This document shows, in pieces, positions 31,241-43,200 of a DNA stretch of 64,000 nucleotides. Source of the stretch: Rhabdophis nuchalis (Eukaryota; Chordata; Lepidosauria; Squamata; Natricidae); assembly GCA_039707465.1 (NCBI GenBank), contig CM077658.1:13460074-13524073 (forward strand), given 5' to 3'. Position numbers and translations under genes: made by a program. Below the pieces are notes generated by a model. The model was not told the origin of the DNA. It saw nothing but the letters and a program-made list of their open reading frames with translations, and ran no database searches. The stretch's first letter is position 1; the number at the start of each line of letters is the position of its first letter.

Positions 31241-31479
31241 TCACAGCAGGAGCAACAGCAAAAATGTGGACAGTAGGTGCCGTTGTTATTCATTGGGCAA
31301 GTAATATTTATCCAGCCATAATCTTTCGACCCTGTTTTTGCTTTTCCTCTGCTACTTTGGGAAAATCGAGAGCCGGAATACAATTACAGGCGTTTTGCAG
31401 CATTGATTGAAGTAAATAACAATAACCCCCACAATCCTCCACACGCACACACAAAGACACACACACAAAGGGACCTATA

Positions 31480-32080
31480 TAAAGGGTAATATTTACTTTT
31501 CAATTATCAGCCAGTCAAAAGCTGCATAACGCAAGTATTCCCCCCTGGGAATCTTTCAATATTGCCGTACTCAAGGCAGCGGCCTCTTTCCCCACCACAA
31601 AGAGGAACTGTAATTAAAACATTTATTAAGCCAAACAGAACCCTGGCTCCCTAGTGGACCATTAGCGTGTGGGGCAAGGCAGAAAGGGTGCAGCTTCCCT
31701 GTAAGTCTTCAGGCAGAAAGTTTACGAGGGCAATGTGTGAGCTCGTGGTGACTGAAGCAATGAAGTATGTGCAACACAATAACCTCACACCCCTCCCCCC
31801 CTCCCCGCTGGTTCATCCCTCTGGCTTCATTTATTTTATAATGCACTAAGTGAAGCATTCAGCTTTTGTAGCATTTCTAATTTTCAAAGCCCGTTCTCAC
31901 ATTTTATAGCATCTTCAATGGTGTTTGAAGAGTCCTTAAGAATTCAGAATCATCCCTAGCGGAACAAACATCTAAGTTCAGCAATTATGCACTAAGAAGT
32001 TTCAGGTTATGATTATGCACGGAGCCTCTCCCGGTCCCACAGAAATAAACCTTTTATTGTTATTTGTAATGTGCTGTTCT
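31480..32080. other. Low-repeat interval, candidate conserved non-coding DNA
   Basis: No repeat words. Balanced base composition with ATTTATTAAG, TAATTAAAAC and TTTTATAATGCAC stretches and no open frame. It sits among old repeats but contains none. Inference only; constraint cannot be measured from one sequence. Confidence 0.25.
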
Positions 32081-34094
32081 AAAAGGAAACGCAAAGAAAC
32101 TCCGCTTTTGCCTTCCGGCATCACTGCAGAGTTTGGAAAGTCGCGAAGTTGTTTTGGAATAAGAAGAAAGGATCCATTTTGTACATTTCTAATTAATGGT
32201 GTGAGAAGATGGTAGGAAGACCACTGCTATCCCCATGCCATCTTCACTACAGTTCTAACTTGACCTTCCAGGGAATTCTGGACAGTAAAACAAAAGATGG
32301 ATTAAGACTTTTAACGTCTAGGTTGACATTGGCAAAGTGTGTCTTTCTATAGGTGAAATTGGCAAATACCATCATATTTAACTAAATAAAAGAATCCCCT
32401 CAAGATATTACAAGTTCTTCATCCCAATGGCACATTTCCTCAGCCAAACACCCTTCCCCAACTTGTCACCATCATTGATTTACAAAACATAAAGACTGCA
32501 AAACCCCTGCAGTGTGTGTGCAAAGCCACACTTCCCCCCTTACCAGACCCTTTGTACCCTTATCACAAATAATAACATTACAAATGCCAAAGAAATAAAA
32601 TAATTAGAAAGAGAAATGCAACGAAAATAATAAAAACAGGAACAAAGAAAAATGGAGGGCATCGATGAAAAAAAGGAACTTAAGTTCTTAACTAATCTTA
32701 TGCCTGACGTGAAGAAAATCCATCTATGATACCAAATAGTTTAAAAATCTAAAGTGTTACATGTCCTATCCTATGATTTAACCTGCATTTTTTTTTCCAA
32801 TTCACCCTTGCAAGAAAGGCTGCTTAAACAAGTTCTTCCTATTTATTCTGGTGAGCTGCAAGATAACAAACTTTCCGCTCTGTTGTCTTAGCAAGCACCC
32901 AATACCTGCTAGACACTTAATCCTCATTAATATTTAGCCTTTCTTTACGGATGCCTAAACTAAGCAACTCTTCGAGAAAGAGAGAGGGAATTTGAAGGAC
33001 TTTAAACCCTGCCCAATGAAAACAACATTTTTGGGAGTTACTTTCAAGGACGGATACCCTCACCAGAATCCCAGGTCACCACACTCAGCAGCTCAAGGTC
33101 AATGGTACACTAAGGAGATGCTGTAAGTATAGGGAACCCTTGAATTTTCAGGTATCCAACACACAACTGCGCTAGCTAGCAACATGTCTTAATGGCAGCA
33201 TAGTTGCACAAAACTGGTCTTCTCTGGATGTTGCAGAAAGTATGTCAGATAGAAGAAGGAAGGCTTTCTCATCAGGCCAGCTTTAAAATTTGACAAGGGT
33301 GTGTTTTTGTGTGTTTGCCCAATATGTTTTCATGGCAAACCCCTACTAAAAGGTCAGTGCAATGAAAATATAGATAGAAAGCGTTGAGTCAATGGAATTC
33401 AGTAACTGGCAAAATAATCAGTTTGGGCTAAAGGTATTATTATATCTCCTTTGAAAGCATGAAAAACAGGAAATAAACTCTCACCAAGGAGAAAGTTCTT
33501 CTGTGTGTCCAATTCGGAATGCTTGACTGGCAATTTGCGAAGTTAAATGGTCTTCCAGCCAGCCCATTGAGATAATGGAAGGATAGCATTTCAGTCACTG
33601 GAAAGATTGATGTCAAAAACACAAGGTTTCAATTTTACACAGGATCCCTCCAACCTAGTGAAATCGGGTACTGAACTGAAAGGACGTGTTGTCTAAGGTT
33701 CCATGCTTCTTACCCTCCCTCCCTCCGGTTGAATTTTTTTTTTTTAATAAAATAAAACTATCCAGGGGAATCAGGGTGGCTAAACACTTTGTGACAGTCA
33801 AGTTAGATCAGAATTTAAGATGGGGAAAAAATTCATACGTATCCTTATAAGGGCACCACCTGATACCAAATGGAACAAAAGTTAAGATGCTCCAGGACAC
33901 TCAGAGATTAGAACTGTTTCAGTGGATCTGAGATCATTATAGAGGAAAATCTGGGAGCCATAAAATAAAAAGTTGATCACTTTAGTCTAAAGTTATTAAG
34001 CATCATGAGCACATAGCTACCATCACTGCTCTACTTCACACATACCCCAACATGTTGCTGTCCTTCCAGCCTCTTAGCAAGCACTGCAATCAAT
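32081..34094. other. No gene seen
   Basis: AT-rich sequence without recognised repeats except short A and T runs. Confidence 0.4.
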
Positions 34095-34425
34095 ATAAAG
34101 GAGTCCCTGCAGATTTTATTCTGCTAGTTGTTGCCAACTATGGGTGGGGGAGCAATGCTCATCTCTGTTTCAAGGCCACTGAGCCAGTGCTGCTCAACGA
34201 TATTTCTGTGGTCATGTGGCCAACATGATGTCATGGAACTCTACTACCTTCCCACCATAGTGGTACCTATTTATCTACTCGCATTTGCATACATTTGAAC
34301 TGCTAGATTGGCAGGAGCGGAAGACAGGTGCTCACCCTATCGTGTGGCACTTGGGTCTCGAACCTTGGGCTGCTGGCTTTCCAACTGACAAGCCCAGCAG
34401 CTTAATCACTGTACACTTAGTATAA
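34095..34425 (-). repeat. Diverged SINE, near full length
   Basis: Same variant as 9548..9745 but longer. It opens with 'ggagtccctgcagatttta', passes 'tttctgtggtcatgtggcc' and 'cctatttatctactcgcat', and ends with an inverted tRNA-like head ('gggtctcgaacctt', 'cagcttaatcactg'). Confidence 0.7.
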
Positions 34426-35561
34426 TGGTTCAAAAATGTTGCAAAAGCTTGCCCGCCTTCCTCTACGTTTTCCCATGCTCCCAGTTAAGCTGTGAAGTCT
34501 TAGCCCCCTCCTCTTCCTATATTCCCAAAGCCAATTTGCACTCTTGCATTCTCAGATGTCTTATCTTGACAATTCTCCTACCACTAATGGAGCCCTAACT
34601 TGTCTGCTTTTTTTTTTGTCGCTTCCTCCTGTCCCTCAATTTATTATATTTTATTATCTTAGCTACCTCATGTGAAATCCTTATATTCCAACAGTCAGCC
34701 TAAAAGTTGAGCAACAACTAAGCTTATTAAATGCAATCATGTTTCTGATGAGTGCTAATAAGCAAAATTTGGAAGCACTTATGGGCTGAAATAAATCCCT
34801 CCTTCCACAGGGAGGTCAAACTATTAATAGCAAGCTTATACATCAAATTTATAAATATTCATATCATCTCCCAAGAGCAAAAAGCAAATACGTTCAGCAA
34901 CCTGCTAGACATTATTTTCATTTATATTTAGAATACAGTACTTGCTACAATTCCTGAGATGCAAGTGTTTCCATTTCATTATCAGCAGCTGCTATTAAAA
35001 ATACTACTAACAAACTACTTCTGCAGAAATATACCAGTTCTTCAGTTACCAATCATAGTAGGCATCAAATATGGACACCTTAAACCCAGGAGATAGTGAG
35101 TGGAGAAGTTGCAATTTTTTCCTCAGAAAAGCATGAATATATCTTTTTTTTATTATTTTAAAGAGGCGTAGGAAGGAGGATACATGGTAGAGAAAGCTCC
35201 CTGCAACTTGATACTCTATTGATGGCATTTACAATCATATGTGGGTTTTTTTACCAACCCAAAGAAACCATTTGTCATCTAGCATCTCAGTAATATAATT
35301 TTGCAATGCAGGCACAATTGCCAGGGTAAATAGAAAGGTTCAGCTGCAGAAAAATCCAAGAATAAAAATGACACACCTGTATGAATAGACACATCACTGA
35401 ATACTTTTCAAAGCCGTACTTTATTCAAGGAACTGCAACAACAAAAAAGTATGAAAGGACACGCTTTTAAAAGAAAACATCTTGTGTAAAGAACACTTGT
35501 AGTAAATGCCTAAAATAGTATTTAGGCTCCAACCTACAGAAGCAGAGGGGGTTAAGGGAAA
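34426..35561. other. No gene seen
   Basis: AT-rich, no recognised repeat or coding signal. Confidence 0.4.
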
Positions 35562-35765
35562 TTTATTTATTTATTTTATTTTATTAAATTTATACCCCGT
35601 CCTTCTCATTGTTAGGACCCAGGGCGGCGCACAGGCATTATTAAAACCACAATAAAACAATATACATCATTATAAACATATTAAATTATATAAACCCGTG
35701 CTAAAAGACCCATTTAAAACCCTGCCTAATTATAATTTATCCATAAAAAGTCAGAAACGGGGGGC
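35562..35765 (-). mobile_element. LINE 3' tail (CR1/L2 group)
   Basis: 'tttatttattttattttatt', then 'aaatttataccccgtcc' and 'ccagggcggcgcacagg' are the inverse of the 3' tails at 2860..2912 and 49400..49455. No coding part is retained. Confidence 0.65.
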
Positions 35766-35869
35766 TAAAAGAAGCAGGAAAGTCTGTTCCATTGACAGTC
35801 TCCATTCTACTGCTAGATGGTCATAGATGGATCCAACTATTTGCTAAGACACTGTCAGCATTACCAGTG

Positions 35870-36550
35870 TGATTTTCTTGATGCATTCTTTGGACTGTGT
35901 TGTTTTGCACTTTCAAAAAATATGTCTCTTAACAGGGATTCTCCTCACTTTTGCACACATTGGAAAATATAACTATTGCATCCTCAGGAGCTTGACCAAT
36001 CTTAGAGTATTGTTCAAGTGTTTGGAATTGCCAACATATATCTGTCATCAGTACAATTGTGCAGGTTCAGAAGTATTTCACCAGAAAAGTCTTGTACTCT
36101 TCTGTGCACAATACAAGTCCCTATATTACTATGCTCGAAATCCTCAATTTGGATCACTTCGAACTGTGTCGCTTGCAGTCAGATCTAGGTATTGCATGCA
36201 AAATTATACATGTTTTACCTGTAAATGGCTTTTTCGGTTGTAATCACAATAATATACACACAAACAACCGCTTTAAACGGAACGTAAATCGTTCTCAACT
36301 TAACTGTAAAAAAACATGATATCTGTAATAGAGTTGTCGAAGTCTGGAATGCCCTATCTGATTCAGTTGTCTCAGATACAAATTGTCACAGTTTTAGTCA
36401 CAAATTGACTTCCATGGATCTAACGTCATACTAAAGAGGTCCCTAGAGGGGGCGTGCATAAGTGCACTAATGTGCCTATCATCCCTGTCATTGTATTTTT
36501 TTCTTTTATTCTTGTTCTCATTTTTGTTTGACAAATTCCAATAAATAAAT
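35870..36550 (+). pseudogene. LINE reverse transcriptase C-terminal fragment and 3' end (CR1/L2 group)
   Basis: The frame at 36059..36319 reads VQKYFTRKVLYSSVHN, then LEILNLDHFELCRLQSDLGI, matching the better copies at 46540..47165 and 59178..59815. Upstream codons are split over two frames. It ends with 'gaggtccctagagggggcg', 'gcataagtgcactaatgtgc' and 'ttgacaaattcc' before an AAAT-type tail. Dead copy. Confidence 0.7.
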
Positions 36551-36599
36551 AAATATAAACAAACAAACAAACAAACAAATACATGCATACATACATACA

Positions 36600-36630
<31 letters not shown>
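36538..36630. repeat. (AAAT)-(AAAC)n-(ATAC)n microsatellite
   Basis: It grows directly from the LINE tail. AAAC units pass into about 10 ATAC units. Confidence 0.92.
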
Positions 36631-36631
<1 letters not shown>

Positions 36632-39139
36632 ATGCAAACTTTCCATGTGCCCCTCTAAAGGAAAAATCACTATGTCAGAGTTCACATTTGGTATTCTGTA
36701 CTGCTCTGTATTTTCATTCTTTTTAGAAGTTTGCTAAATTGTTGGGAGGAGACCACATTTCAGCAATAGGGACCATGGTAGGGTTGAAGGTTCTTTCTAT
36801 CCAAAATGTCTGTAAAAAGCTACCATGTCGGAGATAAAGTCTTGCTCTTTGCTTTTTCTTCAACATGATACAGCTCTGGGTTTATGTCCTTTCGGAATAA
36901 ACGTTTCAATTTTATCGTTTCCAATTCAGAGACAGCAAAAGCATTGCCAGACAAAACAGATAATACATAGACAAACAAATAGTCTAACTTAAAGCAAGCT
37001 CCTATTTTCCTAGATGCTTCTTGAAGGGATTTTGTTATTATATTATCATTACTATTGAAAATTGTAGTATTATTTTATTTTCATTGGATACACTTTAATT
37101 GGCTCCATCATTCTAATTATGCTTGTGTATTTCATCTTGTATTTTAACTTTGCTGGTTGACTTAAGTATTTGTAGTGGAAAAGCAAATTATACGTTTCAT
37201 GAATGAATAAACATTCTATCCTCCCAGTGGAAATAACCAAGGCAGTAAATTTACAGAAATGGCATGAGGATACATTTTAATTGTATTTTGGAGACGAGGG
37301 ACAGGGAGGGGATAAGAGACATGAAAGTGAGTGTCCTCTCATTTTCTGAAAGGATGTTGGGCTATATAGAGAAGTTCCAATGCTGAATCTTAAATCTCAG
37401 TGTCCACTGTCTGTGCCACTGTCCATGGTACTGAACTAACCTCTGCTAACTTCTAGAGGGGCAATCTGGAATCTCTGATTTAGAATTTCTGATGTTATCA
37501 ACAGAACTCAGATTCATCACTGCCCCAAAATTGCCAGAATCTTTCCACATCAGGGTCCAAAAAAAAAAACAATTATAAAGAATAATAGCAGGTATAGGAT
37601 TGTGCAGATATAGTAAGACCTAAACAAGTACTTCTCTTAATAGTACCAGTCATAGTTTAAAATTATATAGTACAATGAATATAATATCATTACAAAATCT
37701 TGGTAGCTTTGGGCTGTCAATTTGCTTCTGGGTAAAGTGACAAGTAGTCATTACATAGAAACCCCTGTGCAGATTAAGTCAAAGACAGTTCAGAAAATGA
37801 CTTTTCCTATTCTCTCCCTTGCCCATTGTAATCATGAGTAAGTTCATTAACAGTGCCTAAAGACTTGTGTGCCTGCTAAGTCTTCCATCTATATATGCTA
37901 GTTTGGACATCACTGTCAGGTAAATTTGTGGGCCTTTTATAAAGTACTTAACAGCCTTTTTAAAGTCTTTTAACTGTTGGATTGAATTGCTTTTCTTTGC
38001 CTTTTTAAGAATTGGATTTAAAATTTAAAATTTTACTTTGGATTTTACACATTACGGCAAATTGCTGAGTGACTTCAGTAGTGGCAGTCTAATAAGTTTA
38101 ATAAATAAAACTCAACTTGAAGGTTGGGTGATTCAACATCTTTTGTCTAACTAAATCCATTTGCTTTCAATCTGACCACTTTCAATGCATAGTTATCATA
38201 AGTGATAAGTCTATCATATTTCTCTGTTCATTTGTATATTGATGACAATGAATCCTCTAAAAGTTGTAGATAGGATAAGTGAAGAAAGGAAAAGAAAAAA
38301 ATATCTATTTAGAAATTATGGGCCTTAGAGAAACAAAGATGAAAGTGCTTTTAGATTCAAATAAATAGGTTTTTTCTCTCCTGCCTTTCCATCCTTTGCA
38401 ACATCTGAAGTTTTGGTTTTGCAAACTTTTGTCTTATTTGTCCAATATTGGCTTATAGTCAACAGCATCTGAATATTGACACTGGTAGGCAATGTTTCTT
38501 GGTCCAGTTGACAATGTTGCATAAATTCATGTTAAAAATCCAATTAAGGCACTTTGAGTTTCTCTTTTCTTTTTCTTCCCCCCCTTAAGTTTCTAAGAAC
38601 TGAGTAATTGCCATTGCCCTTATCCCAGGCTGCAAAAAACAAAATAATAATGCAATATTTCCTATTGACTTCAACAAGTCTGGGATCAAGGCCTTTATTA
38701 GCATTACAGAAGCTGGCACAAAAGCACAAGGAGTCTTTAAAGGATATTTCCATTTTAATGAAGTTTCTTAATCCTGAAAAGCACTTAACCCTAAGAGAGG
38801 AACTCAGTGACACTGCTGATGGGAACAGAGAAGGCAGTTGACCTGCTACCCATACAACAATTGCTTGCCAATGAAATTAATCTCACTTTTGAATGCCAAA
38901 CTACTAGCAAATCGCTTCCATTAAGCTAACAATGGGAAACATTATAAGCAGCAAACAAAGCACTTCCCAACATTATGCTAAACAAAAGACAGGATATCTG
39001 AGGGGCTGTCCAAGGCAGACTAAACTCTGTGTTGTGTCAGTTTGTATTATCTTAACAACCCAGTCTCCCAATTCTAAATACACTGAGCTTCATTCATGCC
39101 TGTTAATGATGTCTGCATTGTGCCTCTCTTTCCCTTTGC
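36631..39139. other. No gene seen
   Basis: AT-rich interval with no recognised repeat. The frames of up to 89 residues at 38544..38841 lie opposite each other and show no motif. Confidence 0.4.
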
Positions 39140-39144
39140 CTCTG

Positions 39145-39238
39145 TAAATGGTATGAGGACTCCTCTCTTGAGTAGTGGGTTGGACTAGAGGACCTCCAAT
39201 GTCCCTTCTAGTCCTATGATTCTATGATTCTGTGATTG
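39145..39238 (+). mobile_element. CR1 LINE 3' end with ATTCTATG-type repeats
   Basis: 'gggttggactagaggacctc', then 'tgtcccttctagtcc', then TATGATTCTATGATTCTGTGATT. The short tandem at the end is diagnostic of CR1 3' termini. Confidence 0.88.
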
Positions 39239-39239
39239 A

Positions 39240-39340
39240 GGGTAGGGTACGGTAGAGTAGAGTAGAGTAGAGTAGAGTAGAGTAGAGTAGAGTAGAGTAG
39301 AGTAGAGTAGAGTAGAGTAGAGTAGAGTAGAGTAGAGTGA
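39240..39340. repeat. (AGTAG)n microsatellite between two CR1 ends
   Basis: About 19 AGTAG units, then a few GACTG units. It separates a plus-strand CR1 end from a minus-strand CR1 piece at 39362..39432. Confidence 0.95.
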
Positions 39341-39361
39341 TTAGACTAGACTGGACTGGAC

Positions 39362-39432
39362 TGGAATAACAGAGTTGGTAACTGTCAGGAAATTTCTCCT
39401 TAGTTCTAAGTTGTTTCTCTCCTTGATTAATT
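39362..39432 (-). mobile_element. CR1 LINE 3' UTR fragment
   Basis: 'aacagagttggtaactgtca' followed by 'aaatttctccttagttc' is inverse CR1, as at 41155 and 52050. Confidence 0.7.
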
Positions 39433-39622
39433 CTCTCCCCACTCCAGGGGAAGGTTACTGCAAAATCCCCATTCCCTCCTGATCAGCTGGGACTCTAGAG
39501 GCAGAGAATAGATGGGGGCAGGGGCAGCCAGAGGTGGTATTTGCCAGTTCTCCGAACTACTCAAAATTTCCACTACCGGTTCCCCAGAATTGGTCAGAAC
39601 CTGCTGAGTGCCACCTCTGATG
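39433..39622. mobile_element. Truncated hAT-like element, 'CCACCACTG' family
   Basis: The interior words 'ggaaggttactgcaaaatcc', 'gatcagctgggactc' and 'cagaggtggtatttgcc' lead to the end GTGCCACCTCTG. The other end is missing, so no duplication is seen. Confidence 0.7.
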
Positions 39623-40965
39623 TGTACACTTGGCCAATCAAGAAATTCTATTCTATCTCTCTTGAAAGGCCTTTCTGCCCCTGCTGAAGAAGGCAGCCTG
39701 GAGAACACCATCTCTGAGCCCAACCCTATCTGTGTGTGTTCAATTCTCAAATTATCAAATTAACATCATAGCATTTCAATTACTTTGGTCCACCAGGATG
39801 GGAAGGCAGAGTATGTTACAGGTCCCATCGATTAGGGATGTACATTTGGTGGGACCACAAAAAATGACTTTCTCAATGGTGGCTCTTCTTCATGAAACAT
39901 CATTCCTTCCTCCTCTCCCCCCCCCCCCCCCACAAGTACAGTTGGACCCTGCTATGTTCCTTTTCTGAAAGTCCCTAAAACATGTCTATGTCAGAGGGGC
40001 TGGGGACGACAAATGGAGGTGGTGCCAATCAAATGGCTGAATTGATTGTGTTGTTGCTGCCATGGGTGGGGGGATGTGGAGTTTTTATGTGTTTTAATTA
40101 TTAAACTTTATTATATGTTTTTTTACAATTTATAAGCTGTAAGTAACCTATATGTGAGCTGGGCAGCTATATAAATTTGTTTAATAAATAAATAAAATTA
40201 ATAAATCATATTGGAACTTCGCCTTTATGTTAGACCTACAGGATCTTTGAAGAAAAGAGAAACCTGTGCCTTTAAATAGTTCAGTAGAAGCAGGAAAATA
40301 AAGAGGGCATGCCCAGTCTTAGGTCTCAGTACAGTGTGATGCCCCCAACTGGAGACAAGAAGAATCACTCTGGAGAATCGCATTGAATTCTCTGGGTTTT
40401 TGTGCTCAGCTCCTTAATTATAACACTTTAAAATCTGAGGATGGAGATTGTGCCCATATCTGCACGAATGAGAGGATCATATCTTTCAGCTTTTAATGAA
40501 TAGGAATATAACTAATTAGAAATTGTGTTTATGAGATGGGGTGAGGTGGTCACAATCTACAATAGTAATTCTCAATAATGCACAAAGTACATTATCTCTG
40601 AAATATAATTAATAGGCCTTGGACAAACACAGAAGTGGAATACTAATGGAAAATTTAATCTCAGGCATAAAAATGTTCCCTTCCTTGAATAATGCAGACA
40701 GGCATCACTTTTTTAAATCCGCCAGATTAGTTTTAGCTAATCTGTGGCCCTGGGTTCTACCAATTTCCCATTGTAACCAGTTCAGACATTATTTCAAAAA
40801 GTAGATGTTTAAGATGATATGTCCCTTTCAAACACAAACATTATTGTTAGAGGTGTTGTTTGATTATTCGTCTCCGTCTGCAGTTTGGCATTTGTGAGTG
40901 AAAGGCAGCAGTTTTGCAAAAAGCAGAAATGACCAAAACAAACAACTTGGTGAAGCCAGGATAAA
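39623..40965. other. No gene; short LINE/SINE-like 3' tail inside
   Basis: A C-run sits at ~39919..39932. A tail-like piece ('gctgggcagctatataaatt' then AATAAATAAATAAAA) lies at ~40085..40205. The rest is AT-rich and unassigned. Confidence 0.4.
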
Positions 40966-40971
40966 ATGTTT

Positions 40972-41428
40972 AGAATTTAGAATAATAGAGTTGGAAGGGA
41001 TCTTGAAGGTCTTCTAGTCCAACCCCCTGCTTAGACAGGAAACCCTACACCACTTTAGACAAATGGATATCCAACATCTTCTTAAAAACGTCCAATGTTG
41101 GAGCATTCAAAACTTCTGGAGGCAAGTTGTTCCACTGATTAATTGTTCTAATTGTCAGGAAATTTCTCCTTAGTTCTTAGTTGCTTCTCTCCTTGACTAG
41201 TTTCCACCCATTGCTTCTTGTCCTGCCATCAAATGCTTTGGAGAACAGCTTGACTCCCTCTTCTTTGTGGTAGCCCCTGAGATATCAGAACACTTCTATC
41301 CTGTCTCCCCTAGTTCTTCTTTTCATTAAACTAGCCATATCCAGTTCCTACAACCATTCTTCGTACGTTTTAGCCTGCAGTCCCCTAATCATCTTTGTTG
41401 CTCTTCTCTGGGATTTAAAATGGATTTA
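40972..41428 (-). mobile_element. CR1 LINE 3' UTR
   Basis: Reads 'aatagagttggaagggatct', 'ttctagtccaaccccctgc', 'ggcaagttgttccactg' and 'ttagccatatccagttcc', the inverse of the CR1 3' UTR. The left boundary is the CR1 3' terminus. Confidence 0.88.
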
Positions 41429-41785
41429 AAGTAACTTTTTTCTACAGCTTGAATTAAATCTAAATGGAATTACATGTATTTGATATTAAGTTCTAGGGCT
41501 CTGACAAGTTTCTGTGTGATGAATCAATCAAATTACAGCATTGAAATCATTCCTGAAACAGAATCTTCCCCTTTCACACTGCTTCGTTCTGGTGTCCCTT
41601 TGGGCCCTCTTGCTCTGTGCATTAACACGTCATACACAAAATTTAGTTGTAAATTGAGCATACCTTTTCCAAGTTCCCTTTAAGCAGCAAGGTAGATCAT
41701 GTCATCACCCAAAGTATTTATTATCAAATAAAGTTTGATAAGAACTGCTGGAGAACTCTAGGAAGTCACATGTTTGCATTTACAC

Positions 41786-41986
41786 CAGGTGTGGCATTTG
41801 CTTACCTTCCCTACCAGTTCACAAAAGTCTACCTCCGCTCATGCGCTCAGCCTTCCGTGCATATGCTTTTAGGTAAAAAAGGGACTAAATGGGATGCCAT
41901 AGAGCCCAGGCATGTGGGTGGTGCCACCAGCAATTTCCCCTACTGGTTCGGGTGAACCGGTCCGAACCGGTAGCATACTACCTCTG
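41786..41986. mobile_element. hAT-like non-autonomous element, 8-bp duplication 7/8
   Basis: Ends CAGGTGTGGCA and ATACTACCTCTG; flanks ATTTACAC (41778..41785) and ATTTACAG (41987..41994). The 201-bp interior has 'ggtgaaccggtccgaaccgg', also seen at ~50695..50715. Confidence 0.8.
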
Positions 41987-42148
41987 ATTTACAGGACTAG
42001 AGGTTAGGGTCTCTTCACAGAAACAATACGTATGACTGGGAATTCAGTATGACTGAGTTCTTTTTTCTCTCCTTCACGGGCTCGATGCATCACATGTTGG
42101 CCATGCCCCCCCTCAGTTTAGCGAAGGTGGAAAAAGTTCCAATAGAAT

Positions 42149-42240
42149 AGTCCAAAACAGGGGTGTTAAACTCATGTTGTCACAGCGGCATCACATGACA
42201 GCGGCGTGACAACGTGAGTTTGACACCTGTGTTTTGGAGT
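42149..42240. repeat. Palindromic hAT-MITE-like element
   Basis: AGTCCAAAACAGGGGTGT inverts to ACACCTGTGTTTTGGAGT ~50 bp later, with GTTGTCAC/GTGACAAC further inside. The CAGGGGTG end matches the 61622 element. The inverted match extends outward past the CAGGGGTG end into the flank. Confidence 0.65.
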
Positions 42241-42837
42241 ATTCTTTTCCAGTGACCAAGGTCTAACATCAGTTTTTATTCCTCCCAGATTCCAAAATTC
42301 CTGGCAATTAGAGCCATTCAGCTTGAGTTGGCAGATTTGTAACTCAGAGCATCTGGATGATACCAACTTGCCTAGCTCTAGTTTAAACAACAGATGCAGA
42401 GATTGTTTGTGAGAAGGAAAACGATTCCACAAACATTTTTCTTTTATCATTAAAGTTTAAAAATACTCCTGATTTGTTTGTAAAGAGGACAGGTGTGTGA
42501 GCGGGGGAAATCATTCCTTGCCATCTTCGATTCGATTCCCCAAAGCCTGGTGTATTTCAGTATCAATCTACCTTTAAAGCTAGACGTAGCCTAATTAGGC
42601 ATCTGACAACATGCTTGATACCTCTCTCCAACTGACTTTGCCACATTTTAAGGCTAACTGGCTTGGAAGTAACTCAAGTGAGAAAGATATTGACCTGGAA
42701 GGAGCTACTGAAGATTGCTTGATATCCACAGACGATGGCATTGTTCAACCACTTCCTATTAAATCGGAGGAGCTTGGAAGTGCTTTTATTATGAGTTGAA
42801 ACCACTGCCCATGATAGACACCTGCAGGAATGGCTAA
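42241..42837. other. No gene seen
   Basis: Unassigned sequence, no recognisable frame. Confidence 0.4.
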
Positions 42838-43200
42838 GCTTTTTCTCGTCATGTGCTGAAACTGTGCGTGCGCCAACGCGCACATGTGCCGGCACCCACA
42901 ATGCAATACAGGCCTCCCTGCAGCCTCCTGGAACCAAAAACGGGCTGTGAGGGAGAAGGTGCACTGCACACACACACATCGTGTGCTCCCCTCTACCCCT
43001 GCATATGCGCACGCAATCTCCACACATGCGTTCATGTCTCCTGCATGTTCTCTCCACGCATCCTGAAAATCAGCTGTCCAGCAGGAGGTACATGTGCGCA
43101 TGTGTGGTGGAACTGAGCTGGGCAACGGCTCGTGCGCCCACCGAGAGGGTTCTGCATGTCAGCTGTGGCATGCATGCCATAGATTCACCATCACAGGGCA
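42838..43200. repeat. GC/CpG-rich interspersed-repeat-like block
   Basis: Contrasts with its AT-rich neighbours: 'gtgcgtgcgccaacgcgcac', 'tgcatatgcgcacgc' and CA tracts. Open frames of 87-127 residues occur in several frames on both strands, a composition effect. It ends near 'agattcaccatcacaggg'. Probably a transposon remnant; ends are not defined. Confidence 0.35.
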
